A DNA stretch of 64,000 nucleotides, taken from NCBI GenBank assembly GCA_036267255.1, contig DATAWK010000027.1, forward strand, positions 180,704 through 244,703. Reading direction: 5' to 3'. Within the stretch, counting starts at the first letter, position 1. Each line of letters opens with the position of its first letter. Under the pieces are notes generated by a model, which worked only from the letters and a program-made list of their open reading frames with translations, made no database searches and had not been told where the DNA came from. The stretch comes from DATAWK01 sp036267255 (GTDB lineage: Bacteria > Acidobacteriota > Terriglobia > Terriglobales > Acidobacteriaceae). Positions 1 to 8,885 of this stretch are shown in pieces. A program made the translations under genes and the position numbers.

Positions 1-2
1 GG

Positions 3-1250
3 AACGGCGAAGTTCAAGTGATTGCTATCGACGACAAGCAGAAATTTCAAACGATCGATGGATTTGGATTTGCGCTAACAGGTGGAAGTGCGCAGCTTCT
101 GATGAAGATGTCGCCGGATGCAAGAACGGCATTGCTGAAGAAACTCTTTTCGACGGATGGCGACGGCATCGGTGTTAGTTATTTGCGGCTCACGATCGGA
201 TCTTCCGATATGAATGACCATGTGTACTCCTACGATGATTTGCCGGAAGGAGAAACAGATGTCGACATGGCTAAATTCAGCCTGGGGCCTGATCGCTCGG
301 ACGTGATCCCCGTGCTAAAAGAAATTCTGACTATCAATCCGCGCATCAAGATACTTGGCTCGCCGTGGTCTGCGCCAGCCTGGATGAAGACGAATGATAA
401 CTCCAGGGGAGGCCGTCTTAAGCCTGAGTATTACGGTGCCTATGCAAAGTATTTCGTGAAGTATATCGAAGGCATGAAGGCTGAAGGCATTACGATCAAC
501 ACTCTCACCATACAGAATGAGCCGTTGAATCCGAAAAACACGCCGAGCATGGTGATGTTTGCCGAGGAGCAGGATGTGTTCATCAAGAAGTACCTTGGGC
601 CTGCTTTTAAGAAAGCGGGAATCACGACAAAAATACTTTTGTATGACCACAACCTCGACGTTCCATCCTACCCTCTATCGATTCTGAAAGACCCGGAAGC
701 CAGTGAGTATGTTGCCGGAACGGCCTTTCATTTATATGGCGGTGAAACCAGTGCGATGACAGAAGTGCACGATGCCTATCCGAATAAGGGCCTCTATCTT
801 ACAGAACAATCGGTAACGGAACGTCCAAACGCAACAATGATGAATATTGCCGAGCCGGTCAGCACGGTAGTGATCGGCAGCACGAGAAATTGGAGTCAGA
901 ACGTACTTCTGTGGAATCTTGCCGCTGATCCGAATGCTGAGCCGCACACCAACAATGGCGGATGCACGATGTGCCGCGGCGCAGTGACCCTTGACGGCGA
1001 CAACGCAACGCTCAATGTGGCTTATTACGTTATCGCGCACTTCTCGAAATTTGTGCGGCCCGGTTCTGTTCGTATTGGATCGAACGATCTGGAACAGTTG
1101 GAAAATGTGGCCTTCCAAGCTCCAGATGGAAAAATTGTACTGGTGGTGTCGAATACCGGAAACTTCGACAGGACATTCGATGTCACGTATCACGGCAAGA
1201 GCTTTACGGGGTCTTTGGCCGTTGGGTCTGTAGGGACCTATGTCTGGTAA
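3..1250 (+). CDS. GH30-family glycoside hydrolase, 5' partial
   Basis: Retaining beta-glycosidase of family GH30 (glucosylceramidase/beta-1,6-glucanase/xylanase type), acting on a secreted or periplasmic glycan. The frame is open to the window edge, and the sequence before the GTG at 18 (codons N-G-E-V-Q) continues into the family's QTIDGFG opening, so the true start and any signal peptide are upstream. Numbering from that GTG, the TIQNEP motif places the acid/base Glu at about 168, and YLTEQS places the nucleophile at about 263. The (beta/alpha)8 barrel is followed by the usual small C-terminal beta-sandwich, which ends normally at a TAA. The beta-helix protein follows 51 bp later on the same strand, so co-transcription is likely. 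Substrate specificity within GH30 cannot be read from the sequence alone. Confidence 0.88.
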   Translation, partial: NGEVQVIAIDDKQKFQTIDGFGFALTGGSAQLLMKMSPDARTALLKKLFSTDGDGIGVSYLRLTIGSSDMNDHVYSYDDLPEGETDVDMAKFSLGPDRSDVIPVLKEILTINPRIKILGSPWSAPAWMKTNDNSRGGRLKPEYYGAYAKYFVKYIEGMKAEGITINTLTIQNEPLNPKNTPSMVMFAEEQDVFIKKYLGPAFKKAGITTKILLYDHNLDVPSYPLSILKDPEASEYVAGTAFHLYGGETSAMTEVHDAYPNKGLYLTEQSVTERPNATMMNIAEPVSTVVIGSTRNWSQNVLLWNLAADPNAEPHTNNGGCTMCRGAVTLDGDNATLNVAYYVIAHFSKFVRPGSVRIGSNDLEQLENVAFQAPDGKIVLVVSNTGNFDRTFDVTYHGKSFTGSLAVGSVGTYVW

Positions 1251-1301
1251 CGGAGATGGGCAATCCGGATTAAGTTTTTGCGATCGATGGGAAGGCAGCG
1301 T

Positions 1302-4253
1302 ATGAAATTTGGAGCGATGAGACATGTGTGCTTTTTTATTGCGGTGGTATTCTTTGCGTTGCCATTGGCCGCTGCCTCCTACTACCCTGTCAAACTAAAT
1401 GATCCGAGTGCCGTCTATTTGACTCCTGAAAAATTCCCTGTTCATGGGGATGGCATTGCCGATGACAGCGCCGCGATCCAGCAGGCGATCGACAAAGTTC
1501 AGGAGACCACAAAACAGGGAATTGTCTTTATCCCATCCGGGCGTTATCGCATCAGCAGGACCATCTACGTGTGGCCTGGCGTGCGTGTCATTGGATATGG
1601 CGCGACTCGCCCGGTGATTGTGCTGGGTGAAAATACGCCGGGGTTTCAGCAGGGCATTGGGTATATGGTGTTTTTTGCCGGTGGAAGGAGGCCGTATTTT
1701 CATCGAGGCCCTTTCCCGGGAACCGTACCTGCCACTGAGGTGGCGGATGCGAATCCAGGGACATTCTATTCGGCGATGAGCAACATTGACTTTGAAATTC
1801 GTGACGGCAATCCGGCGGCCGTTGGAATTCGCTTCCATGTGGCGCAGCATTGCTTCCTGACTCACATGGATTTTCATATCGGTTCCGGACTTGCAGCACT
1901 GCACGACATAGGAAACGAGGCGGAAGACCTGCATTTCTATGGCGGTCAGTATGGAATTATGACGCAGATGCCATCCCCGGGCTGGCAGTTTACTTTGCTG
2001 GATTCGACCTTTGATGGGCAGAGCGTCGCGGCGATCAAGGAACATGAAGCAGGACTGACTCTTGTCCGAGATCAGTTCCGCAATGTTCCAACGGCAATTT
2101 CGATCGATGCTGGTTATCCTGACGAGCTGTGGGTGAAAAATTCCCGGTTCGAGAACATCAGCGGTCCTGCCGTAATTATCAGCAATGAGAAGAACCCTCG
2201 AACAGAAATCAATCTGGAAGGCATTCTCTGTCGCCACGTGCCAGTCTTCGCTCTCTTTCGAGAAAGCGGGGAGAAGGTCGCCGTACCGGCTGCAATCTAT
2301 CGGGTCAACGTATTTTCGCATGGGCTAACGATTGCAGATCTCGGAGCGCCTGCCAAAATCCAGACAAGCTTCGAAAGTGTGCCCCTGTCTGCGTTACCGC
2401 CCCCTGGGGCACCCGTCATTCCCAATCTCCCGGCGCGCGATACATGGGTGAACCTGCGCTCTCTTGGGGTGAAGGGCGATGGTGTGACGGATGATACGGC
2501 GGCGATTCAAAAGGCGATTGATGAGCATTCCACCATTTATGTTCCCTCTGGGCGTTATGTTGTAAGTGACACGATCACTCTAAAGTCGGATACTGTGCTC
2601 ATCGGGCTCCATCCCAGCACGACTCAGTTTGATTTGCTCGATTCCACTCCCGGATTTCAAGGTCCGGGAAATCCGAAGCCGTTACTCGAAACACCGGAAG
2701 GTGGAACGAACATCGTGACTGGAATTGGAATTTATACCAACGGAATCAACAGCCGCGCGGTAGGAGTTATGTGGATGGCTGGGAAAGACTCGCTGATGGA
2801 TGACGTAAGATTCCTGGGCGGACATGGTACGAACAATGCCGATGGAACGCGTGTCAATCCTTACAACAATACGCATACAGCGGACCCGGACCTCCATCGT
2901 CGATGGGACAGCCAGTATCCTAGCTTGTGGGTCACGAATGGCGGCGGGGGCACCTTTGCCGATATCTGGACACCTTCTACGTTTGCGCAAGCCGGCATGT
3001 ATATCTCGAACACTTCAACCGAAGGCCACGTATATGAGCTCTCCAGCGAACATCATGTACGTAATGAGATAGTGCTTCGCCATGTATCAAATTGGGAGAT
3101 TGACGCCCTGCAAACGGAGGAAGAATGGGGAGAAGGCCCGTTTACTCTGCCATTGGAGATAGACGATTCCAATAACATCACTGTTGCGAACTTCCATTCG
3201 TATCGAGTGATTGCAAGTTACCAGCCCTTTCCTTATGCTGTGCGCGTGGCTCGCTCCAGCAACATCCTGTTCCGGAACCTCCACGTGAACAGCAACAGCA
3301 AAGTCGCGTTCGACAACTCCGTCTTCGATGCGTCATATGACGTGCAGGTTCGGTACAACGAGCTTGCCGCGCTTACCATTTCCGGGAAAAAGCCGGAACT
3401 GCAGCCAAAGCAATCCATCACGGCCCTTGCTGACGGAGCCAAAGTGGAAAAGCTGCGTGATGGATTTTTCAGCATTTCCGGAGCGGCTGTCGATCGTGAG
3501 GGACGACTCTATTTTGTCGATACTCATTGGCAGAGGATTTATCGCTGGTCGCCGGAAACACAGGACCTGAAGATTCTCCGGGACAACTCTCTTCACCCGG
3601 TTCAACTTGCGCTGGATAAGGCAGGGAACTTGATGGTCGTGTCCTACGAAGGCAACGGTACGGTGTATAGCTTTCAGCCGGATTCGCTGGATGACACGAT
3701 CACGCTGATAAAGCCTGTAGCCGCAGCTCCGCGTCCAGGAATGACACCCGCTATTCCTGACGATTATTGGGGTGGTCACGATTTTGTTCGCACCGTACAG
3801 GCACCCAAGCCCTATCAATATATTTCTCCGGATGGCAGCACGTTTATTCCGGCAGGAGAAGACTTCATCAAAGGGTCGCTTACCTGGGGCGTCAAGATGA
3901 CCGATGTATTGCGCGCCTTCAGCCTTGCCAAACCAATGCTCGGCCGGCCATTTTATATAACGCAAGAGTCTGAGGAAACGACCTATTCTGCTTCTGTAGG
4001 AACGGACGGTACGCTCTCCAATCTGAAACTTTTTGCCGAGCGGGGGGGCGAAAGTGTTGTCCAGGATACGAAAGGGAATGTTTACCTGGCGGCAGGCAAC
4101 ATATTTGTCTATGACCCCTCGGGAAAGCGGATAGGCACGATCTATGTTCCGGAGCGCCCGATCGATCTGATTTTCGGAGGTAAAGATGGACGGACACTTT
4201 TCATCCTGACGCATCATTCTCTTTATTCGGTGAGAACACGCTTTAAAGGTTAA
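1302..4253 (+). CDS. Secreted protein with two pectate-lyase-3 beta-helix domains and a C-terminal propeller-like region
   Basis: Probable secreted polysaccharide-active protein of 983 residues. The ATG at 1302 is chosen over an upstream in-frame TTG (1278) because GGGAAGG lies 6 bases before it and a clean signal peptide follows (FFIAVVFFALPLAAAS). The Pectate_lyase_3 signature occurs twice: HGDGIADDSAAIQQAID near residue 50 and KGDGVTDDTAAIQKAID near residue 390. Each is followed by right-handed beta-helix sequence (N-rich turns, SNNITVANFH, SSNILFRNLHV). From about residue 720 the pattern changes to SMP-30/NHL-like repeats (DREGRLYFVD, DKAGNLMVV, DTKGNVYLA), suggesting a beta-propeller. 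The family includes GH28-like hydrolases, lyases and GH55 enzymes, so the reaction is unassigned. Its location between GH30 and a sugar-responsive regulator supports a role in glycan breakdown. Confidence 0.8.
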   Translation: MKFGAMRHVCFFIAVVFFALPLAAASYYPVKLNDPSAVYLTPEKFPVHGDGIADDSAAIQQAIDKVQETTKQGIVFIPSGRYRISRTIYVWPGVRVIGYGATRPVIVLGENTPGFQQGIGYMVFFAGGRRPYFHRGPFPGTVPATEVADANPGTFYSAMSNIDFEIRDGNPAAVGIRFHVAQHCFLTHMDFHIGSGLAALHDIGNEAEDLHFYGGQYGIMTQMPSPGWQFTLLDSTFDGQSVAAIKEHEAGLTLVRDQFRNVPTAISIDAGYPDELWVKNSRFENISGPAVIISNEKNPRTEINLEGILCRHVPVFALFRESGEKVAVPAAIYRVNVFSHGLTIADLGAPAKIQTSFESVPLSALPPPGAPVIPNLPARDTWVNLRSLGVKGDGVTDDTAAIQKAIDEHSTIYVPSGRYVVSDTITLKSDTVLIGLHPSTTQFDLLDSTPGFQGPGNPKPLLETPEGGTNIVTGIGIYTNGINSRAVGVMWMAGKDSLMDDVRFLGGHGTNNADGTRVNPYNNTHTADPDLHRRWDSQYPSLWVTNGGGGTFADIWTPSTFAQAGMYISNTSTEGHVYELSSEHHVRNEIVLRHVSNWEIDALQTEEEWGEGPFTLPLEIDDSNNITVANFHSYRVIASYQPFPYAVRVARSSNILFRNLHVNSNSKVAFDNSVFDASYDVQVRYNELAALTISGKKPELQPKQSITALADGAKVEKLRDGFFSISGAAVDREGRLYFVDTHWQRIYRWSPETQDLKILRDNSLHPVQLALDKAGNLMVVSYEGNGTVYSFQPDSLDDTITLIKPVAAAPRPGMTPAIPDDYWGGHDFVRTVQAPKPYQYISPDGSTFIPAGEDFIKGSLTWGVKMTDVLRAFSLAKPMLGRPFYITQESEETTYSASVGTDGTLSNLKLFAERGGESVVQDTKGNVYLAAGNIFVYDPSGKRIGTIYVPERPIDLIFGGKDGRTLFILTHHSLYSVRTRFKG

Positions 4254-4281
4254 GCACATCTGGACAACAATATGTTTTGAG

Positions 4282-5505
4282 CTACTTCAGGCTGGCGGTA
4301 TCAGGTTGCTGTATCAATAAAGTAGCCGTGGATTCCAGTGCTATGGAGATGGCTCCCCACAGTACAGCGGAGTTGCCGAGAGATCCCAGGGCTACACGCG
4401 CTATCGCGAATTCATTGCCTTTCAGCAATGTTTTCACGGCATCGAGGAGTGCCGGGTGACTGCCGATTTCTCCTCCAAGAAGAACGAGACCCGGATTAAG
4501 AATCAGTGCGAGATTCAAAATGGCATCAGTCAGGATGCTAGCTTTCTGCAGAAGGATTTTCCTGGCATGAGCATTCCCTTCCACGGCAAGATCCAACACC
4601 TGTTCGGCATGATGCACCGCAATATGTGGAGCCATGCTTTGCCCTTTTGTGCGCCAGCTTTTTAGAATGCCCGAACTGCCCAGCACTTTTTCAAGCTGAC
4701 CGAACTCGTGGATGGTAGAACGTCGCGTGGAGATGCGAGGCACACGGAGATAACCAATTTCTCCTGCGGACCATTCGGAGCCGTGATAAATCTTGCCATC
4801 GATAAAAATTCCTGCACCGACGCTTTCGCCAATGGTGATGAAGACGAAATTTTCCTCAGCCAAAGCTGCGCCGCGGTAACGCTCCCCTTGTGCTGCCAGG
4901 TTGGTGTCGTTCTCTACGAGCACAAGGCAGTCAAACTCTTTGTTCAGCATGGTGCGCAGAGGAACATTACGCCAGCCCTTCAACGGGCTAACGGAGAGCA
5001 CGGTGCCATCCTTTACATTTGTAATGGCAGGAACGCCGATAATGAGCGCCAGCAATTGTTCTAATTTCTGTTTCCGTTTGCGGACCAAGCTGCGCAGCGT
5101 CTCTTTGATCTGTGCGCAAACCACTTCGGGAGTTGCCGAGTGTTGGGGTAAGGCCACCTCCGCAGTTTCAAGCGGATATCCATTCAGGTCCGTCAGCAGA
5201 AACCGGAGATGGCCTATCTTGATATCCACGGCGGCCACGCATCCGCGATCTGCTTTGAAGCGGATCATATCGGGAGGCCGGCCACCACTCGACTCTCCTT
5301 CGCCGATTGGTTCGATCAGATTGACCGATGAAAGGTGAGCCACAACGTTGGTCACAGTGGGCGCGCTTAAACCAGAGGCGCGAACCAGATCTGCCTTAGA
5401 GCACGGGCCGGTTTCTCGCAGCAGTTTCAAGATGGTCGAGGCATTGGTCTGGCGCAGGAACGAGGGCCTGCCAACCGGAACGAGTTCTTTGGTTACTTCA
5501 TTCAC
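4282..5505 (-). CDS. ROK-family transcriptional regulator (NagC/XylR/Mlc type)
   Basis: Sugar-responsive DNA-binding regulator of 407 residues. The N-terminal winged helix-turn-helix spans about residues 15-65 (KADLVRASGLSAPTVTNVV). The ROK actin-like domain follows, with ENDTNLAAQGE (kinase-type Asp retained) and GESVGAGIFIDGKIYHG. The cysteine motif that binds structural zinc in most ROK proteins (CxCGxxGCxE) is missing after GEIGYLRVP, so ligand binding and oligomer contacts may differ from NagC. It is convergent with the beta-helix gene (28-bp gap) and divergent from the redox module at 5764; the shared gap carries a conserved element also found before the GH9 gene. It probably controls at least part of this island. 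The ligand is unknown. Confidence 0.9.
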   Translation of the reverse strand: MNEVTKELVPVGRPSFLRQTNASTILKLLRETGPCSKADLVRASGLSAPTVTNVVAHLSSVNLIEPIGEGESSGGRPPDMIRFKADRGCVAAVDIKIGHLRFLLTDLNGYPLETAEVALPQHSATPEVVCAQIKETLRSLVRKRKQKLEQLLALIIGVPAITNVKDGTVLSVSPLKGWRNVPLRTMLNKEFDCLVLVENDTNLAAQGERYRGAALAEENFVFITIGESVGAGIFIDGKIYHGSEWSAGEIGYLRVPRISTRRSTIHEFGQLEKVLGSSGILKSWRTKGQSMAPHIAVHHAEQVLDLAVEGNAHARKILLQKASILTDAILNLALILNPGLVLLGGEIGSHPALLDAVKTLLKGNEFAIARVALGSLGNSAVLWGAISIALESTATLLIQQPDTASLK

Positions 5506-5631
5506 TGTTCGATTAAAACCGTAGTTTCCAAGTTATGTCCAGCTTAGAAACGCATCCTGGGCATTATGTTGCTGCAAAATCGATGCGGGTTTTCGATGGA
5601 GGAAATGGCAGGCAGTCTACGGGACAAGAAA

Positions 5632-5690
5632 TATAGAAAAATGCTTGCTTTGGCGTGATCCGTGTTACATACTAACTAAATATTACAAAG
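5632..5690 (+). promoter_or_regulatory. Conserved intergenic element, copy 1
   Basis: In the 258-bp gap between the divergent ROK gene and the redox module. It consists of TATAGAAAA (5632-5640), GCTTGC (5643-5648) and ACTAACTAAATATTACAAAG (5671-5690). The same three blocks recur at 12602-12660, with the same distance from the first block to the last. The ACTAAC core resembles half-sites of XylR-type ROK operators, which makes the neighbouring ROK protein a candidate binder (inference). A TTGCTT/TACTAA promoter reading is possible, but its 19-bp spacing is long. Confidence 0.55.
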
Positions 5691-5763
5691 TGGCCCGCCT
5701 AATTCCATCGGTTCCGGAGGAAATTTTCTCCGAATTGGGCCAACGCTTAAGGACAAATCATTT

Positions 5764-7083
5764 ATGAAGCGCATCTTTTCAATCTTGACGGTTGGGACTT
5801 CTTTTGTTGCAGCGGCGTTCGGCCAGACGGCGCCAAAGACGCCCCCGACGTTTACCAAAGATGTAGCACCGATTGTGCAGCAACACTGCGAAAGTTGCCA
5901 TCGCCCGGGCGAGGGAACACCATTCTCGTTAGTGACCTATCAAGATGTGCAGACGAAGGCGCTGATGATTAAGGACGTGATTCAAGAGGGAATCATGCCT
6001 CCCTGGTTCGCCGATCCTTCCGTTGGACATTTTTCGAATGATCGTTCGCTGACAAAGGCGCAGATCGACACGATTGTGGCATGGGTGAATGCAGGCACAC
6101 CAAGGGGAGATCCGAAAGACATGCCGGCGCCGTTGAATTTTGTCGAAGGATGGAGCATTCCCAAGCCAGATGTCATATTTCAGATACCGCGGCCATTTCC
6201 AATTCCCGCGACAGGAATCATGCAATATCAGTATGTGATTGTGCCGACCGGATTCACCACAGACAAATGGGTGCAGATGGCAGAGGTGCGACCGACGAAT
6301 CGCGCTGTCGTGCATCATATTGTTGCTTATGTGCGAGCGCCAGGATCTACCTACTTCAAAGGCGAGAAGAAGGAAGTTTTCTTTGAACAGCCGCCCGTCA
6401 AAGCCACAAACAAAAAAGTAGATACCAGTGCGTTGCCAAGTGATTTTCTGGTTGGCTATGCACCGGGTCAACCTGCGGAAATCTGGAAGCCGGGTGAGGC
6501 AAAACTAATCAAAGCCGGATCCGATATCGTGTTTGAGCTGCACTATATGCCGAATGGAACGGCTACCGAGGACCGTGCAAAGTTAGGATTGGTTTTTGCG
6601 AAGGAGCCACCCGAGGAGCGGGTTATGACGCTGGCCGCGACGAATGGGACCTTCAAAATTCCTCCGGGCGATCCAAATTACGGAGCTAATGCTTCCTTTG
6701 ATGTTCTGCAAAATGTGACGCTACTGGGATTGCACCCGCATATGCACGAACGCGGCAAGAACATGACGTATTGGGTTGTGTATCCCGACGGGAAAAAGGT
6801 GGAGATCCTGAATGTGCCGCATTACAACTGGCGCTGGCAGCTTTGGTACAACCTGGAGAAGCCCATTTCTCTGCCGAAAGGCAGCAAGATAGAATGTACG
6901 GCGCATTGGGATAATTCAGCGAACAATCCGCAGAATCCAGATCCGACAAAGACCATAACATGGGGAGATCAAAGTTTTGACGAGATGATGGTCTGCTTTT
7001 TCGATCTGGCGTTTCCGGCCAATATGCCGGTAAGGGATCTGTTTCCGCTACCGAAGGTCGAGACGGCTTCGGTTGCGAAATGA
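5764..7083 (+). CDS. Exported cytochrome c fused to a PHM-like dicopper monooxygenase domain
   Basis: Predicted periplasmic redox enzyme of 439 residues. A signal peptide covers residues 1-21. The haem c site is HCESCH (C42, C45, H46), with M78 in GIMPPW as likely sixth ligand. From about residue 130 the protein resembles copper type II, ascorbate-dependent monooxygenases (PHM/DBM fold). H184-H185 (VVHHIV) and H260 (ELHYMP) match the three ligands of the CuH site. H324 and H326 (HPHMH) with M408 or M409 (DEMMV) match the CuM site. The reaction would be C-H oxidation of a small molecule, with the haem perhaps supplying electrons; the substrate is unknown. AAGGA sits 10 bases before the ATG. 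It is the first gene of an apparent four-gene unit whose members all carry export signals. Related fusions in Acidobacteriota are usually left as hypothetical proteins. Confidence 0.75.
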   Translation: MKRIFSILTVGTSFVAAAFGQTAPKTPPTFTKDVAPIVQQHCESCHRPGEGTPFSLVTYQDVQTKALMIKDVIQEGIMPPWFADPSVGHFSNDRSLTKAQIDTIVAWVNAGTPRGDPKDMPAPLNFVEGWSIPKPDVIFQIPRPFPIPATGIMQYQYVIVPTGFTTDKWVQMAEVRPTNRAVVHHIVAYVRAPGSTYFKGEKKEVFFEQPPVKATNKKVDTSALPSDFLVGYAPGQPAEIWKPGEAKLIKAGSDIVFELHYMPNGTATEDRAKLGLVFAKEPPEERVMTLAATNGTFKIPPGDPNYGANASFDVLQNVTLLGLHPHMHERGKNMTYWVVYPDGKKVEILNVPHYNWRWQLWYNLEKPISLPKGSKIECTAHWDNSANNPQNPDPTKTITWGDQSFDEMMVCFFDLAFPANMPVRDLFPLPKVETASVAK

Positions 7084-7185
7084 GTCCGGTTCTCGAGATT
7101 GCGCGCATCGGTATGAGGAGTGCCCGAGCGTGCGTGTTCCAGCTTATGGATCCGACGAGTATTGCAGGTGCCTAACAGCGACACT

Positions 7186-8001
7186 ATGAAAACTGTCCGC
7201 TTTGCCATTCTGGTTCTGTGCGTTACGTTGTGCAGTTTCGGTATGGCCCAACCGGGTGGCCGTCCGAAAAAGAAGCAGTTGCTGATTATCGGGGAAGAAA
7301 AAGGATACAGACACGAGTCTGTTTCTCATGCGATGGCCACCATTGAACGGCTAGGGATTCAGACGGGGTTGTGGGACACCTATATTCGTACCGATACAGA
7401 GGCGTTGACGAAAAAGAAGCTTGAATATAATGCCAAGAATCTCAACGACTTCGATGCCGTACTGTTTTTTACGGGAGGCGACCTGGAAATGGATCCGCAG
7501 AAAAAGGCGGATCTCTTGTCTTTCATTCACGATGATGGAAAAGGCTTTATCGGCGTTCATAGTGCTGCGATTACGTTCGTCGACTGGCCTGGATTTGTAC
7601 AGATGCTTGGAGGCACCTACGATGAGCATCCGTGGGGGACCTTCGATGCACCCATCATCGTGGAAGACTCGAATTTCCCGGGGATGAAACAATGGCCGCA
7701 TTCTTTTGTGATACATGACGAGATTTATCAGATGAAAGACTTCTCGCGTGCCAACCTGCGTGTATTGATGAGCCTGGATGCCAGCAAGCTCGACCTGAAG
7801 AACCCGTTGGTACATCGCAAAGACCGCGATTTCCCAGTGACGTGGGCGAAGATGTATGGGAAAGGCCGTGTGTACTACTCCTGCATCGGACATACGAAGG
7901 AAAGCTGGGACAATCCCAACGTGCAAAAGATGTATATCGGAGCTATCGAGTGGGCGCTGGGTCTGGTGGGTGCGGATGTAAGTCCACTGCCGTCTAAGTA
8001 A
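7186..8001 (+). CDS. Exported ThuA-domain protein
   Basis: ThuA-like protein (class I glutamine-amidotransferase-like fold) of 271 residues. The family is linked to trehalose and 3-keto-sugar metabolism, but its chemistry is not settled. The ATG at 7186 is preferred to the upstream in-frame ATG at 7120 because it opens directly into a signal peptide (AILVLCVTLCSFGMA). Family hallmarks are LLIIGEEKGYRHESV near the mature N-terminus, FFTGGDLEM, GVHSAAITFVDWPGF, the HDEIYQM segment, and VYYSCIGHTKESW near the C-terminus. It follows the haem-copper gene by 102 bp and precedes the isomerase-like gene by 20 bp. Export is notable because characterised ThuA proteins are often cytoplasmic. The context suggests it acts on a product of the oxidation carried out by the first protein (inference). 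Confidence 0.85.
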   Translation: MKTVRFAILVLCVTLCSFGMAQPGGRPKKKQLLIIGEEKGYRHESVSHAMATIERLGIQTGLWDTYIRTDTEALTKKKLEYNAKNLNDFDAVLFFTGGDLEMDPQKKADLLSFIHDDGKGFIGVHSAAITFVDWPGFVQMLGGTYDEHPWGTFDAPIIVEDSNFPGMKQWPHSFVIHDEIYQMKDFSRANLRVLMSLDASKLDLKNPLVHRKDRDFPVTWAKMYGKGRVYYSCIGHTKESWDNPNVQKMYIGAIEWALGLVGADVSPLPSK

Positions 8002-8021
8002 CTTAGGGAGTGCGAAGCTTC

Positions 8022-8825
8022 ATGACCACGCGAAGAACGTTCGTTCAAGGTGCTGCTGGATGTTTGGCTGTTGCAGCATTACCGGTTCAGGCTTTAAGCC
8101 GTCTGAATATCGGCGTTGGCACGTACAGCTATCACAGCCTTTCCATGGACGATATGATCGTCCAGTTGAAGGATCTTCGCATTCGGGAAATCGAGATGTC
8201 GCGTGGGGAGTTCATGGTGATGAGCCATCCTACGGATGAGTTATTCCGTTCTGCCAGAGAAAAACTGGACCGTGCCGGCATCCAGTGTGTTTCTTATTAT
8301 TCTGCTACTCTCAAAAATGACCAGGAGGCGCAGACTGCGGTGCGTTTTGCCAAGTTGCTGGGTTCCCAGAACATTACAGGCGATGCGACGGGAAGCAGTC
8401 TATTGAAGCAAATCGATCAACGTGTCTCGCAAGCCGGATTGACATTCAGTATTCACAACCATTTCTTTAAGGGCATTCGGTTTGCTTATGAGAGTCCGGA
8501 AGACGTCCTGAATGCTCTTTCCGGTCTTTCTAAAAATTGTGGCGCCACGGCAGATACGGGACACTTTGCATCCTGCGGATATGATCCGGTGGATGCAGTT
8601 CGCAAACTGGGACCGCGCCTGAAAATGGTACACCTGAAAGATGTCCAGGCTGTCGGCGGAGAAGTGAATGTGCTGCTTGGAACTGGAATTGCCAATATTC
8701 CGGGAGTGATGCGGGAACTACATCGCCTGAATTACCCGGGTTTGGTTGCAGTGGAGTATGAAAAAGAAGGTCCTGTCGATGAGGACATGCGACAGGAAAT
8801 AGCATTTGCCAGGAAACTGGCTTAA
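8022..8825 (+). CDS. Tat-exported sugar phosphate isomerase/epimerase-like TIM barrel
   Basis: Xylose-isomerase-like TIM-barrel protein (AP endonuclease 2 superfamily), 267 residues. The ATG at 8022, 11 bases after AGGGAG, is chosen over the GTG at 8010 because it gives a textbook Tat leader (TTRRTFVQGAAGCLAVAALP). The catalytic scaffold is visible as EIEMSRGEF near residue 57, SIHNHFF near 145, ATADTGHFA near 180, LKMVHLKDV near 205 and VAVEYEKEG near 245. These are the family's metal-binding Glu, Asp and His positions. Family members isomerise or epimerise sugars and keto-sugars; several exported ones act on 3-keto-glycosides. The 20-bp spacing to the ThuA gene implies one transcript. The exact substrate cannot be named. 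Confidence 0.85.
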   Translation: MTTRRTFVQGAAGCLAVAALPVQALSRLNIGVGTYSYHSLSMDDMIVQLKDLRIREIEMSRGEFMVMSHPTDELFRSAREKLDRAGIQCVSYYSATLKNDQEAQTAVRFAKLLGSQNITGDATGSSLLKQIDQRVSQAGLTFSIHNHFFKGIRFAYESPEDVLNALSGLSKNCGATADTGHFASCGYDPVDAVRKLGPRLKMVHLKDVQAVGGEVNVLLGTGIANIPGVMRELHRLNYPGLVAVEYEKEGPVDEDMRQEIAFARKLA

Positions 8826-8885
8826 AAAAGGTCGCGCTGCATACGTTGGAAAATATCGCGTGATTGCAGGGATGGAGAAATAAAA

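Noticed and set aside
732..1325. Long open frames antisense to the GH30 gene
   Set aside because: The plus-strand frame carries the GH30 catalytic motifs; the antisense proteins are compositionally odd, a common shadow effect.
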